NCBI GenBank assembly: GCA_964443525.1
Contig: CAYUCY010000003.1
Location: 1-49,346 of the forward strand
Source: CAYUCY01 sp964443525
GTDB taxonomy: Bacteria > Pseudomonadota > Alphaproteobacteria > Caedimonadales > Caedimonadaceae
Direction of reading: 5' to 3'
Length of the DNA: 49,346 nt
Shown: positions 8,606 to 17,154 of the stretch, piece by piece
Layout: the number at the start of each line of letters is the position of its first letter
Numbering within the stretch: the first letter of the stretch is position 1
The notes under the pieces: generated by a model
What the model was told of the DNA's origin: nothing
Databases searched by the model: none
Seen by the model: only the letters and a program-made list of their open reading frames with translations
Translations under genes and position numbers: made by a program

Positions 8606-9505
8606 ATGTTTTACGGGTCCATTGTTGCTCTCATTACCCCCTTTAAAGAAGGGCACCTTGACTTAAAGGCACTGGAGCGTCTTGTCGAGTGGCACGTAAA
8701 TCAGGGAACCCACGGTATCGTGGCCTGCGGTAGTACGGGGGAATCCTTTTGTCTGAGCCGCGAGGAACATCAAACTGTTCTCGAGACGTGCGTTCGGGTT
8801 GCGGCCGGACGAATTCCGGTTCTGGCGGGGACGGGATGTATGACCACTGCTGAGACGATTGACTTGACGGTGCAGGCTAAAAAAGCCGGCGTTGCAGGGA
8901 CTTTAATTGTAACACCCCCCTATCTGAAGCCGACGCAACAAGCTCTCTTTGAGCACTACAAGGCCGTCCATGACGCTGTTGATATTCCTGTTTTGCTCTA
9001 TAATAACCCGGGGCGCGCGGCCGTGACGCTCAGTCAGGATACAATCGTGAAGCTCTCAGCCCTGCCGAGGATTGTCGGCATCAAAGATTCAACGGGAGAC
9101 TTGTCCCGCGTGACGGAACTTACCGCCCGTGTGCCTTTAGAGTTTGTGCAGATTTGCGGGGAAGATGCTCTTACGGCCGCTTTCCTGGCCCAGGGAGGTC
9201 GCGGCATGATTTCGGTCGCAGCAAACGTGGCCCCCCGTCTTTCAGCGGATCTTTATGAAGCCTGGGCCGCAGGCAAGACGGAGAAAGTGGCGACCCTCAG
9301 AGACCTCTTGGCGCCCCTCTGTCGGGTTCTTTTCTGCGAGAGCAATCCGATCCCTGTTAAGTATGCCGTCTCTCGTTTAGGGCTCTGCCTGAATGAACTA
9401 CGACGACCCCTCCTGCCCGCAAGCCCTGAAGCTGCAAGTGCCGTCGATCGAGTTCTTGAGAACCTCGGTTTGCTCACCCCTCTTAAAAGCATGAGCCATG
9501 GCTAA
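8606..9505 (+). CDS. dapA: 4-hydroxy-tetrahydrodipicolinate synthase
   Basis: Condenses pyruvate with aspartate semialdehyde, the first step of the diaminopimelate/lysine branch. The 299-residue protein has the TIM-barrel signatures GSTGE (42-46), LLYNNPGRA with catalytic Tyr132, and VGIKDSTGD with Schiff-base Lys160. The start has a clear AAAAGGTG ribosome site. The stop overlaps the smpB start by 8 bases, so the two are very probably one unit. This pairing of dapA and smpB is common in alphaproteobacteria. Confidence 0.97.
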   Translation: MFYGSIVALITPFKEGHLDLKALERLVEWHVNQGTHGIVACGSTGESFCLSREEHQTVLETCVRVAAGRIPVLAGTGCMTTAETIDLTVQAKKAGVAGTLIVTPPYLKPTQQALFEHYKAVHDAVDIPVLLYNNPGRAAVTLSQDTIVKLSALPRIVGIKDSTGDLSRVTELTARVPLEFVQICGEDALTAAFLAQGGRGMISVAANVAPRLSADLYEAWAAGKTEKVATLRDLLAPLCRVLFCESNPIPVKYAVSRLGLCLNELRRPLLPASPEAASAVDRVLENLGLLTPLKSMSHG

Positions 9506-9962
9506 ATCAAATTATAAACTTATTGCGGAAAACAGGCGGGCTCGGCATGAGTATTCGATTGCCGAGACGATGGAGGCAGGCCTTGCTCTTCTGGGGACGG
9601 AAGTCAAATCCTTGCGCCTCGGGCGGTGCAGCATTGCCGAATCCCATTGTGCTGAAAAGGGCGGGGAACTCTATCTTTTCAATGCAACGATTCAGGAATA
9701 TCCGATGGCCCGTCTTTTTAATCACGAACCCAAACGCCCCCGGAAATTGCTGCTGCATAAAAATGAATTGAGAAAGCTGATCGGCGCCATCACCCGCAAG
9801 GGCATGACGCTGATCCCCCTCAAGATTTATTTTAACGAGCGAGGCCGTGCAAAGCTGGAGCTTGCCCTGGCCGAAGGCCGCAAAAAAGCCGACAAGCGCC
9901 AAGCCGAGAAAGAACGGGACTGGAAGCGGGAAAAAGAACGCCTGTTGAAGCAGAACCTTTAG
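9498..9962 (+). CDS. smpB: SsrA-binding protein SmpB
   Basis: Binds tmRNA and delivers it to stalled ribosomes for trans-translation. The 154-residue protein shows the family core: ENRRARHEYSIAETMEAGLALLGTEVKSLR, then AHCAEK-like SHCAEKGGELYLFNATI, and the basic C-terminal tail with DKRQAEKERDWKREKERLL that enters the decoding centre. It overlaps dapA by 8 bases and ends 18 bases before the convergent frameshifted tail of the deaminase locus. The ssrA gene itself is not in the window. Confidence 0.97.
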   Translation: MAKSNYKLIAENRRARHEYSIAETMEAGLALLGTEVKSLRLGRCSIAESHCAEKGGELYLFNATIQEYPMARLFNHEPKRPRKLLLHKNELRKLIGAITRKGMTLIPLKIYFNERGRAKLELALAEGRKKADKRQAEKERDWKREKERLLKQNL

Positions 9963-9980
9963 TTCGTTTTATTTTTTTTG

Positions 9981-10236
9981 TTAGGAGTTTTCTTTGATTT
10001 TTAAAACTCTCTCAACTTCAAATTGTCTTTCAACTCCGGAGTGGACTGTTTTCCTCTTTCCTGAGATATTGCACATCTTGAGAATTTCTTTTTCAAGAGG
10101 TTCGTAATTCATGACCGAGCGATGCTTCAGCATGGATATTTCAGGCCCTTTTATATTTTCTCCTTGGGCTTTCTCTTCTGATTTTGGCTTATCCTTCTTA
10201 TCTGTCCCATTCTCTGTCCCGTCGTCCTTCTTCTTA
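9981..10236 (-). pseudogene. Displaced C-terminal reading frame of the AvcD-like deaminase
   Basis: Directly after the deaminase stop, the +1 frame stays open for about 85 codons on the minus strand to a stop at 9981. Upstream of about 10236 this frame is only a shadow of the deaminase; downstream it reads as protein: a Lys/Asp-rich linker, then GPEISMLKHRSV and a helical, charged tail (YEPLEKEILKMCNISGKR). The neighbouring bases at the junction are repetitive (AATAAGAAGTAAGAAGAAGG), a good place for an indel. My reading is that it is the original C-terminus of the deaminase, detached by one inserted base. Alternatives are a programmed +1 frameshift or a separate small protein from an internal ATG. 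Confidence 0.5.
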
Positions 10237-11730
10237 CTTCTTATTTTGATCGGCCTTGAGCTTGTTCTCGATACCATACACATCTGTATACCACCTGGGT
10301 CCGACACCCGAGAAAGTATCAAAAATTACCCGTCCGTCTTCATAAGGAGAGTCGATCGAAATCAGGTCGAGATAGAGATCTTTGGCTTTGCTTTTCGGGT
10401 AAGCCTCCAGAAAGACAACCCTTTGGATGCCTGAGGTTACAATATCTTTGGCACATAAATGACAGGGAAATGTTGTTGTATAGAGCGTTGCCCCTTTGAT
10501 GTTGATCCCTTTTTTAGCTGCGTCGGAAATGGCGGACATCTCGGCATGGGTAAAAGGAAAGTGCTCGATAACGCTTCCGATAAATTCTTTGATCTCTTCC
10601 TTGCTTTTTATGTGCTCTGGTGGGATATTGTCTAAATTTTTCTCCAGGTTCTTTGCATATTCCTTTGCCTTTTTGTAAGATTTTTCTACTATTAGCATAT
10701 GCTCTCGTGTCGGATTGGCGGATGCAGAAGGTGCTCGAATTGACCCGCAAGCCAAAACTTCTCCGTTCTGATCGATGATGGCAGCGCCCACTTGTCTGTC
10801 ACTGGGAAAATTAGAGCGACAAGCTGCTCCTGCCGCCAAAAACATGCCGAACTCTTCAGGTGTCGGATACTCTTTCCACTTCCCAAAGAGTATTTCTACA
10901 AATTTTTCAATCTGACGATCTTTCTTATCAAGGTGATCAAGGTCGATAAAGTAGTGGGATTTATGAAAGATTTTTGAGATCTGTTGGCCGCATTTGATTC
11001 TTTCCTTTTTTTCTTCTTCAAGATCTTCCTGAGATTTATTATTGCTATCTAATTTTTCTTTTGAAATATCAAAAGGAAGCTCTTTAAAGTCTTTTTCGAT
11101 TAATCTCGATGAACAATCTGGTCGTATTTTTTCTCTATACGAATTATGTTTTCGTTTAATAAAATCACCCAAATCGCCAATTATTTTTTTAGCATTCTTT
11201 TTAATACTCTTATTAATTTTTGAAAGAACCGTACGTGAAATGAATGAGTCATTTTTAAATTTCTGCTCTAAAGATTCATTCCGACGCTTCTCTTCCGAAA
11301 AGAAAGAAATCTGGATGTAATTTATATCATAGAGATTGCTTAAGAGGGCATGTTCTCCCTCATTTTTAATCTGATCAATCAGATAAATTATCTTTAAAGA
11401 AGATTTGCGTTTCTCACAATTATCGGGATGTTTTTCTCGAGCCTCTCTTATCGCGGTAACAGCTAAAGCGGCAAGATACCCCTTTCCTTTTTTAAACCTT
11501 ATCTCGCTACAGAGCTCCATCTTGAGATAGTAAATGAAGCTTTTCGGTAGATCTAATTTCTCAAGCTCTTTTCTATCCAAAATGAGGTCTGTAATTTTTA
11601 TTCTTTGAACACAGAATCCTTTGTCCTCAAGATGCTCTTCAAGTTTTTCAACGGAGGGGTCAATATCACAACCGAGCGGCGCGACCAGCCCTATGAATAC
11701 TTCCTGAAAATCTTCTTCTTTTTTACCCAT
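10234..11730 (-). CDS. AvcD-like anti-phage dCTP/dCMP deaminase
   Basis: The 498-residue protein has the two-part layout of anti-phage deoxycytidylate deaminases. The N-terminal half is P-loop-kinase-like, beginning VFIGLVAPLGCDI, which corresponds to the degenerate GLVGxxGxD loop of that family. The C-terminal half is a zinc-dependent CDA-fold deaminase with HAEMSA (His395, Glu397) and PCHLC (Cys423, Cys426). Such proteins are known to deplete dCTP/dCMP during phage infection. The gene is clearly more AT-rich than smpB and rluD on either side, fitting horizontal acquisition. The stop at 10234 is followed by an open +1 frame that looks like the missing C-terminus. No obvious antitoxin ORF adjoins it; a regulatory RNA in 11731-11876 cannot be judged by eye. 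Confidence 0.85.
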   Translation of the reverse strand: MGKKEEDFQEVFIGLVAPLGCDIDPSVEKLEEHLEDKGFCVQRIKITDLILDRKELEKLDLPKSFIYYLKMELCSEIRFKKGKGYLAALAVTAIREAREKHPDNCEKRKSSLKIIYLIDQIKNEGEHALLSNLYDINYIQISFFSEEKRRNESLEQKFKNDSFISRTVLSKINKSIKKNAKKIIGDLGDFIKRKHNSYREKIRPDCSSRLIEKDFKELPFDISKEKLDSNNKSQEDLEEEKKERIKCGQQISKIFHKSHYFIDLDHLDKKDRQIEKFVEILFGKWKEYPTPEEFGMFLAAGAACRSNFPSDRQVGAAIIDQNGEVLACGSIRAPSASANPTREHMLIVEKSYKKAKEYAKNLEKNLDNIPPEHIKSKEEIKEFIGSVIEHFPFTHAEMSAISDAAKKGINIKGATLYTTTFPCHLCAKDIVTSGIQRVVFLEAYPKSKAKDLYLDLISIDSPYEDGRVIFDTFSGVGPRWYTDVYGIENKLKADQNKK

Positions 11731-11820
11731 GTATCTATACCGTTATTATCTTCTTCATTTGACCATTATAAATTTAATTCGTTTAATAATAGGTTAAGAC
11801 CCGAATTTAACAAGGAAGAT

Positions 11821-11836
11821 AAAGATCATGATCTTT
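11821..11836. repeat. Perfect 16-bp palindrome between avcD-like gene and rluD
   Basis: AAAGATCATGATCTTT is a perfect palindrome, in the 146-base divergent intergenic region between the deaminase start (11730) and rluD (11877). It could be an operator for either gene or a transcript stem. The rest of this region is AT-rich; a TATAAT on the minus strand (11770-11765) may be the deaminase -10 box, but its -35 is weak. Confidence 0.5.
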
Positions 11837-11876
11837 CTTCTCTTTTCTGATAATACTAGCGGAAGAGAAGCTATGT

Positions 11877-12869
11877 GTGACTTTGACCTGCATACCCATG
11901 ACTCACTCACCCTCATCCCGATTTTTTGATGTGCCTGAGGAAAGCCGCGGGATGCGTCTGGACCGCTTTTTGGCGGAGCGTTTTCCCGATCTCTCGCGCA
12001 GTCGGATTCAGGCGTTGATTGAAGAGGGGCATGTTACACTCGAAGGAATTGCTAAAGCTCCGGCCTCCTTGAAACTTAAAGTTGGTATGATAGGCTCCCT
12101 TACCGTGCCCGAGGCCGCGGAAGCCTCTCCCGTTGCGCAAAATATTCCTCTCGAGATCCTCTATGAAGACGAGGACTTACTTGTTCTTAACAAGGATGCG
12201 GGGCTCGTGGTGCACCCGGGAGCTGGAAACCCCGATCAAACCCTCGTCAATGCTTTGCTGGCGCATTGTGGAAAGTCCCTGTCCGGAATCGGTGGGGTTA
12301 AGCGTCCCGGTATCGTTCATCGTCTGGATAAGGGAACAAGCGGACTTCTTGTGGTCGCCAAAAATGATGCGGCCCATCGGGGACTCACATCCCAATTTTC
12401 CGAAAGAACCCTAAAACGCAGCTATCGGGCTCTCGTTTGGGGGATTCCGAAAGTGTCTCAAGGTATCATCGAAGGCAACATCGGGCGTCATCCCCGTCTG
12501 CGTCAAAAGATGGCTCTTTTAAAGACAGGAGGGAAGCCTGCCGTGACACATTACAAGGTTCTTGAGCGCTTCGGCACGCTTGCGAGCCTCATCGAATGCG
12601 AGCTTGAGACGGGACGTACCCACCAGATTCGGGTTCATTTAAGCCATTTGAGCCACGGACTCATCGGAGACGGGGGCTACGGGAAAGAGCCCAAGGGTCT
12701 GCCTACCCCCCTTAGAGAAGGAATCAACCGCTTGAGCCGGGGGAAAACCCGCCCCATGCTCCACGCCTATGCCATTCGCTTTCGTCATCCTCGGACAGAT
12801 GCTTTCCATTCCTATACAACTCCTCTTCCCGAAGATTTTGAGGAGATGATCACTTTGTTACGATCTTAA
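11877..12869 (+). CDS. rluD: Large-subunit rRNA pseudouridine synthase, RluD type
   Basis: Converts specific uridines of 23S rRNA (helix 69 for RluD) to pseudouridine. An N-terminal S4-like RNA-binding domain (GMRLDRFLAERFPDLSRSRIQALIEEGHV, about 25-75) is followed by the catalytic domain with HRLDKGTSGLLVVAKN, containing the catalytic Asp near residue 150, and LETGRTHQIRVH. The start is uncertain: GTG at 11877 has GGAAGAG about 9 bases upstream, whereas the in-frame ATG at 11898 lacks a ribosome site but fits the family N-terminus. The C-terminus runs to within 61 bases of rpoH. Confidence 0.93.
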   Translation: MTLTCIPMTHSPSSRFFDVPEESRGMRLDRFLAERFPDLSRSRIQALIEEGHVTLEGIAKAPASLKLKVGMIGSLTVPEAAEASPVAQNIPLEILYEDEDLLVLNKDAGLVVHPGAGNPDQTLVNALLAHCGKSLSGIGGVKRPGIVHRLDKGTSGLLVVAKNDAAHRGLTSQFSERTLKRSYRALVWGIPKVSQGIIEGNIGRHPRLRQKMALLKTGGKPAVTHYKVLERFGTLASLIECELETGRTHQIRVHLSHLSHGLIGDGGYGKEPKGLPTPLREGINRLSRGKTRPMLHAYAIRFRHPRTDAFHSYTTPLPEDFEEMITLLRS

Positions 12870-12930
12870 AAGATCTCTTTTCCCGCTTAGCCTCTTGGGC
12901 TAGAATAAAAGAAAAAAGATCAGGGTCGGC

Positions 12931-13863
12931 ATGGCAAAAACCAAAAAAAAACAAGAAAAAGTAGCGTATCACATGCATGTCCCCCATTTGGGGGAGCCGG
13001 ATGCCCTGTCTCAGCACGTTCGAAAAATTCATAATTTTTCGGTACTTAAGGCGGAAGAGGAGTTCGAGCTCGCCAAAAGCTGGCATGAAAAAAAGGATCC
13101 GAAAGCCGCTGAAAAGCTTATCAAAAGCCATCTCCGACTCGTTCACAAAATAGCCCTCGGGTATCGAGGCTACGGCATGGCAATTCAGGATCTGATTGCC
13201 GAGGGGCACATCGGAATGATGCAAGCAGTTCACCGGTTTGACCCGACGAAAGGTTTTCGATTCTCAACTTATGCCATGTGGTGGATTCACGCGGCCATCA
13301 AGGATTACATCCTCAAATCCTGGTCCTTGGTCAAGACGGGTACGACGGCCGCTCAAAAGAAGCTTTTCTTTAACCTGCGTCTGATGAAAAATAAACTGAC
13401 GGGAGGATACGATGATCTGACGAAAGCCCAGATGCAGGAAATCGCAGAAGCTCTCGATGTTCCTGTAGAAGATGTTGCGATGATGGAGCAACGGTTGAGC
13501 GGCGGCGATTACTCTCTCAATTCCCAGATGAGCAGCCTCGGGGAAGGGGAATGGGTCGACTGGCTTGAAGATCAGGAGCAAGATCACGAGCAAGAGATTC
13601 TCTATATGGATGAGCTCGAAAAACGCAAGAAGATGTTGGAGACAGCCTTTGAGTGTTTGAACGAACGGGAACTTGAAATTTTCAGAGCAAGACGCCTTGA
13701 AGAGCCGCCGAAAACTTTAGAAGAGTTAGCCCAGATATTGGAGATTTCTCGGGAACGAGTCCGTCAAATCGAGGTGGAAGTCTTTCACAAGATTCAAAAA
13801 GAAGTCCGTATTCACGCTCGTCGAGCCGGTCTCATGAACGCATTTTATTGGCTTCCGTTTTAA
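12931..13863 (+). CDS. rpoH: RNA polymerase sigma-32 (heat-shock) factor
   Basis: Directs RNA polymerase to heat-shock promoters. The 310-residue protein has region 2 (LIKSHLRLVHKIALGYRGYG, then DLIAEGHIGMMQAVHRFDP and FRFSTYAMWWIHAAIKDYIL), region 3 and region 4 with LEISRERVRQIE. The segment after region 2.4 (SWSLVKTGTTAAQKKLFFNLR) is the RpoH-specific box. A TAGAAT at 12901-12906 may be a -10 element with a poor -35. Likely clients in the same window are clpP, clpX and lon. Confidence 0.96.
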   Translation: MAKTKKKQEKVAYHMHVPHLGEPDALSQHVRKIHNFSVLKAEEEFELAKSWHEKKDPKAAEKLIKSHLRLVHKIALGYRGYGMAIQDLIAEGHIGMMQAVHRFDPTKGFRFSTYAMWWIHAAIKDYILKSWSLVKTGTTAAQKKLFFNLRLMKNKLTGGYDDLTKAQMQEIAEALDVPVEDVAMMEQRLSGGDYSLNSQMSSLGEGEWVDWLEDQEQDHEQEILYMDELEKRKKMLETAFECLNERELEIFRARRLEEPPKTLEELAQILEISRERVRQIEVEVFHKIQKEVRIHARRAGLMNAFYWLPF

Positions 13864-13900
13864 GCAGGTGAATTCAAAACTAAGACGTCCGATAAATAAC

Positions 13901-14560
13901 CTAATAACAAAACGAGGTGATGACTTCTCTGATGGCGCCAAGGCCCGTATTTTTTTGAGAGCTGGTGATGAGGACGTCGGGGTAGGCGGCTGTGTGCTGC
14001 TTAATTTCATCTAATGTATGGGCAAGGACTCGTTTCAAATCCCCCTCGTTGATTTTATCAACCTTGGTGAGGACGATTTGGTAGACGACGGCTGCGTCGT
14101 CCAGCATACGCATGATCTCCACGTCATTTTCTTTAAGGCCGTGGCGGCTATCGATCAGGAGGAAAACGCGCTTGAGCGAAGCACGTCCTTTAAGGTAAAG
14201 ACGTACCAAGGTATTCCAAGCATTCACTTCATCCTTAGGTGCTTTGGCGTATCCATAGCCGGGCAAATCCACGAGATAAATTTTTTGGGAAGCATCAAAG
14301 TAATTAATTTGCTGGGTGCGGCCAGGGGTATTGGATGTGCGGGCCAAGTCCTTTTGATTGCAAACCGCATTGATAAGGGAGGATTTGCCGACGTTCGATC
14401 TACCTGCGAAAGCTATCTCCGGCCGATCATCGCCGGGTAACCCGCCTAAAGAGACGGCGGATTTAAAGAAGGTGACGGGAGCTGAGAAAAGAAGGCGGGC
14501 TTTTTCAGCCAGCGCCTCTTTTTCAGAATCTTCGTCTTCAACGTTTGAATTTTTTTGCAC
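13901..14560 (-). CDS. engB: Ribosome-biogenesis GTP-binding protein EngB (YsxC/YihA)
   Basis: Essential GTPase needed for late 50S subunit assembly. The 219-residue protein has G1 GRSNVGKSS, G3 DLPGYG, G4 LTKVDK and the family region FAGRSNVGKSSLINAVC and TPGRTQQINYF. It uses a GTG start at 14560 and overlaps the end of yidC by 23 bases. It is the last gene in the window of the rpmH-rnpA-yidD-yidC-engB cluster. Confidence 0.95.
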   Translation of the reverse strand: MQKNSNVEDEDSEKEALAEKARLLFSAPVTFFKSAVSLGGLPGDDRPEIAFAGRSNVGKSSLINAVCNQKDLARTSNTPGRTQQINYFDASQKIYLVDLPGYGYAKAPKDEVNAWNTLVRLYLKGRASLKRVFLLIDSRHGLKENDVEIMRMLDDAAVVYQIVLTKVDKINEGDLKRVLAHTLDEIKQHTAAYPDVLITSSQKNTGLGAIREVITSFCY

Positions 14561-16250
14561 GGCTCGGTTTGTCCTCTGCGTGAAGGTTCATGATCGTCCA
14601 TTGCTGGGCGATCGAGAGCACGTTGTTCCAAGTCCAGTAAATTACGAGCCCTGCCGGGAATTGGGCCAACATAAAGGTGAAAATCAGCGGCATGAAGGCA
14701 AAAACCTTGGCTTGAGTCGGATCTGTGGGTGGCGGATTGAGCTTTTGCTGAAGATACATGGAAAGTCCCATAATAAGCGGCCAAATACCGATCATCAGGA
14801 AACTCGGAGGATCCCAAGGAATAAGTCCGAAGAGATTAAAGAGGCTTGTCGGGTCCGGTTGGGATAAGTCTTGGATCCAACCGAAGAAGGGGGCCTGCCT
14901 CATCTCGATACTCACGAACAGCACTTTGTAGAGTGCGAAAAACACGGGAATCTGGATCAGCATGGGCAGGCATCCTGCCATAGGGTTGACCTTTTCACGC
15001 TTGTAAAGTTCCATCATTTCCTGGTTCATGCGCAGGCGATCGTCTTTGTATACCTCTTGAATTCGTTTCATTTCGGGTTGCAACTTTTTCATCTTACCCA
15101 TGGAACGGTAAGATTTGTTTGCGAGTGGAAAAAATAAAATCTTCAAAATGACCGTGAAGAGGAGAATCGCAAGCCCGAAGTTGCCCAGATAATCCTTAAA
15201 CCAGTTAAGGGCATAGAAAATAGGCTTGGTAATAAAATAGAACCATCCGAAATCAACGGCTTTGTCGAAGTGCTCGATGCCGAGCTTGACCTCGTAGGCG
15301 TCCAGGACTTCAAGGACTTTTGCGCCTGCGAAAAGATGGTTTGAAGTCTCCGACATTTGTCCGTCCGCAACGGTCACAGCTGCACCTAGGAAGTCTACTT
15401 GCGTATCATCGCGCCCGCCTTGGGAGGCATCAAGAAAGCGAACCTTGACCTGGCTTTTCCGATCGGGAATCAGAGCAGTTAACCAATACTTATCCGTAAT
15501 CCCGAACCAACCGCCTGTCGCATTCAATTCGGACTTGCCTTCTTTTTTAAGGTCTTTGTAAGTCACTTCATGAAGTTTTTGATTCATAAAGCCGAGAGGT
15601 CCCTCATGTAAAATCATGTATCCTGCTGTCTCGGGGGTCGCACGGGAGAGAAGACCGTAGGGCTGGACCGCGATGGGACGTCCTGTATTGTTTTTAACTC
15701 TTTGTTTGACGGTGAAGACATATTCCTCATCGACGGAAATCTCTAGTTCAAAGATCATCCCTTGCCCGTTGTCCCATGAAAGGAGCACGGGTGTTGAGGG
15801 CGTCAGCTTATTATTTGAAGATTTCCAAAGGGTATCTGCAGAGGGGAGTTTGAGAGAAGGATCTGCGCTCACCCACCCGAATTGACCCCAATAAGGCTTT
15901 TCAACGGATTGAGGAGAGAGGAGATCCACCTGAGGGCTATTGGTTTTAACGGCTTCGCGATAATCTTTGAGGAGCAAATCGTCAAATTGTGCCCCTTTCA
16001 GGTTAATGCTTCCTGAAAGCTTCGGTGTTTCAAGCGTGATTCGTTCTCCGCTTTTAACAGCATCCGATCGATTTAGGGGAGCCGAAGGCGCATTCGCTGC
16101 CATGGGGGCGGTTCCTTGAGTTGCGGCTGATGCTACGGGTGCGGGTGCTTCCGTTTGTTTAGGCTTATCAAAGAAAATATTCCACCCTAACATCACAAGG
16201 GTTGTAAGGAGAACAGCTATAAATAAGTTTCTTTTTTCCTGACGATCCAT
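14538..16250 (-). CDS. yidC: Membrane protein insertase YidC
   Basis: Inserts and folds inner-membrane proteins, alone or with SecYEG. The 570-residue protein starts with the usual signal anchor (NLFIAVLLTTLVMLGWNIFF), followed by a large periplasmic beta-domain (about 55-350) and the conserved YidC/Oxa1 domain with about five membrane segments (YLGNFGLAILLFTVILKILFFPL; MAGCLPMLIQIPVFFALYKVLF). It ends in a basic tail (SRAKKFKR). It follows yidD by 2 bases and overlaps engB. Confidence 0.97.
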   Translation of the reverse strand: MDRQEKRNLFIAVLLTTLVMLGWNIFFDKPKQTEAPAPVASAATQGTAPMAANAPSAPLNRSDAVKSGERITLETPKLSGSINLKGAQFDDLLLKDYREAVKTNSPQVDLLSPQSVEKPYWGQFGWVSADPSLKLPSADTLWKSSNNKLTPSTPVLLSWDNGQGMIFELEISVDEEYVFTVKQRVKNNTGRPIAVQPYGLLSRATPETAGYMILHEGPLGFMNQKLHEVTYKDLKKEGKSELNATGGWFGITDKYWLTALIPDRKSQVKVRFLDASQGGRDDTQVDFLGAAVTVADGQMSETSNHLFAGAKVLEVLDAYEVKLGIEHFDKAVDFGWFYFITKPIFYALNWFKDYLGNFGLAILLFTVILKILFFPLANKSYRSMGKMKKLQPEMKRIQEVYKDDRLRMNQEMMELYKREKVNPMAGCLPMLIQIPVFFALYKVLFVSIEMRQAPFFGWIQDLSQPDPTSLFNLFGLIPWDPPSFLMIGIWPLIMGLSMYLQQKLNPPPTDPTQAKVFAFMPLIFTFMLAQFPAGLVIYWTWNNVLSIAQQWTIMNLHAEDKPSRAKKFKR

Positions 16251-16252
16251 TA

Positions 16253-16519
16253 TTATCCTTCTTTCGTTCTCTCATGTCTATGATGAGAACATATGTTTAA
16301 TCTATTTTTTTCAGGGACCAGGTCTATTCCCGATCCACCCCACGGGTGGCAGCGCCCGATCCGCTTGAAGGCAAACCATCCGCCTCGGAGAAGCCCGTGC
16401 TCTTGAAGCGCCATATAAGCATATTCCGAACAAGAAGGGAAGAACCGGCACGCTCTCGGAAGATAAGGGGAAACTCCTGCCTTATAAACCTTTAAAAGGG
16501 CCATGAGAAGTTTACGCAT
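16253..16519 (-). CDS. yidD: Membrane protein insertion efficiency factor YidD
   Basis: Small membrane-associated protein aiding YidC-dependent insertion. The 88-residue product has the family core: LLKVYKAGVSPYLPRACRFFPSCSEYA, then GWFAFKRIGRCHPWGGSGIDLVP, with its conserved Cys residues. It overlaps the rnpA end by 8 bases and precedes yidC by 2 bases, the normal order. Confidence 0.95.
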   Translation of the reverse strand: MRKLLMALLKVYKAGVSPYLPRACRFFPSCSEYAYMALQEHGLLRGGWFAFKRIGRCHPWGGSGIDLVPEKNRLNICSHHRHERTKEG

Positions 16520-16871
16520 GACCTGCCTCTTCGATTTGACGCTTGAGATGGCTCAAACACCAGCTCAAATCCGCCTTTATTTTTTCAAAAGGTGCTGTCA
16601 ATGTTGCAGCTCGCCCGATCAGGAGATAGTCGTATCCTTCAAGAGCGGCACCTTGAAAAGCGATTTTTACCGCCTCTTTCAAGCGACGTTTGATGCGATT
16701 TCGTTGCACTGCTTTGCCTAGTTTTTTCGTGACAATATAACCTACTCGAACGCCTTCATTACTCTCGCGTTTCACCGCTTTTACAATAGCCGAAGAGCTC
16801 GCCCAACTGAAGGGAGAGCTCTGAAACTTTTTAAAGTCGGCGGATTTCTTGAAAGTCTCAACTGGTTTCAA
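16512..16871 (-). CDS. rnpA: Ribonuclease P protein component
   Basis: Protein subunit that assists RNase P RNA in 5' processing of tRNA. The 119-residue protein has ETFKKSADFKKF at its N-terminus, RVGYIVTKKLGKAVQRNRIKRRLKEAV (the RNR signature helix) and GYDYLLIGR. It uses a TTG start at 16871, 3 bases after the rpmH stop. It overlaps yidD by 8 bases. Confidence 0.95.
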   Translation of the reverse strand: MKPVETFKKSADFKKFQSSPFSWASSSAIVKAVKRESNEGVRVGYIVTKKLGKAVQRNRIKRRLKEAVKIAFQGAALEGYDYLLIGRAATLTAPFEKIKADLSWCLSHLKRQIEEAGHA

Positions 16872-16874
16872 GGG

Positions 16875-17009
16875 TTAGGCCGAAAGACGTGCACGTCCTT
16901 TTGCTCGCCGAGCGTTGATCACTTTGCGACCCCCGACGGTGGCCATACGTGCACGAAAACCATGGCGACGCTTGCGCACGAGTTTACTGGGTTGATAAGT
17001 TCTCTTCAT
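16875..17009 (-). CDS. rpmH: 50S ribosomal protein L34
   Basis: A 44-residue, strongly basic protein translated from the ATG at 17009: it begins MKRTYQPSKLVRKRRHGFRA, continues with RMATVGGRKVINARRAKGRA and ends in RLSA. This is the standard L34 sequence pattern. It heads the rpmH-rnpA-yidD-yidC-engB cluster, with a near-consensus promoter about 80 bases upstream. Confidence 0.97.
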   Translation of the reverse strand: MKRTYQPSKLVRKRRHGFRARMATVGGRKVINARRAKGRARLSA

Positions 17010-17086
17010 TTTTTTACTCCGTTGAGCCCCCTTTGATCCGAGATTTTGGGGCCACTGAAGGTAGTTAAAGCTCTTAAACTGAGCTC

Positions 17087-17115
17087 CTTATAAGATATTT
17101 TCAAAAGTCTGTCAA
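17087..17115 (-). promoter_or_regulatory. Near-consensus sigma-70 promoter of rpmH cluster
   Basis: The minus strand has a perfect TTGACA (17115-17110), a 17-base spacer and TATAAG (17092-17087), about 78 bases before the rpmH ATG. It is one of the two best promoters in the window, as expected for a ribosomal protein gene. Confidence 0.85.
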
Positions 17116-17154
17116 CCTTTTGCTGTGTTTCCTTGCTTTCGTAAATTTATAATG

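Noticed and set aside
8522..8656. N-terminal extension of the lytic transglycosylase
   Set aside because: It would overlap the dapA start and hide the clear signal peptide beginning at 8521.
11873..11929. 18-codon ORF overlapping the rluD start
   Set aside because: ATG at 11873 shares the rluD ribosome site, but the peptide has no distinguishing feature and the overlap is easily chance.
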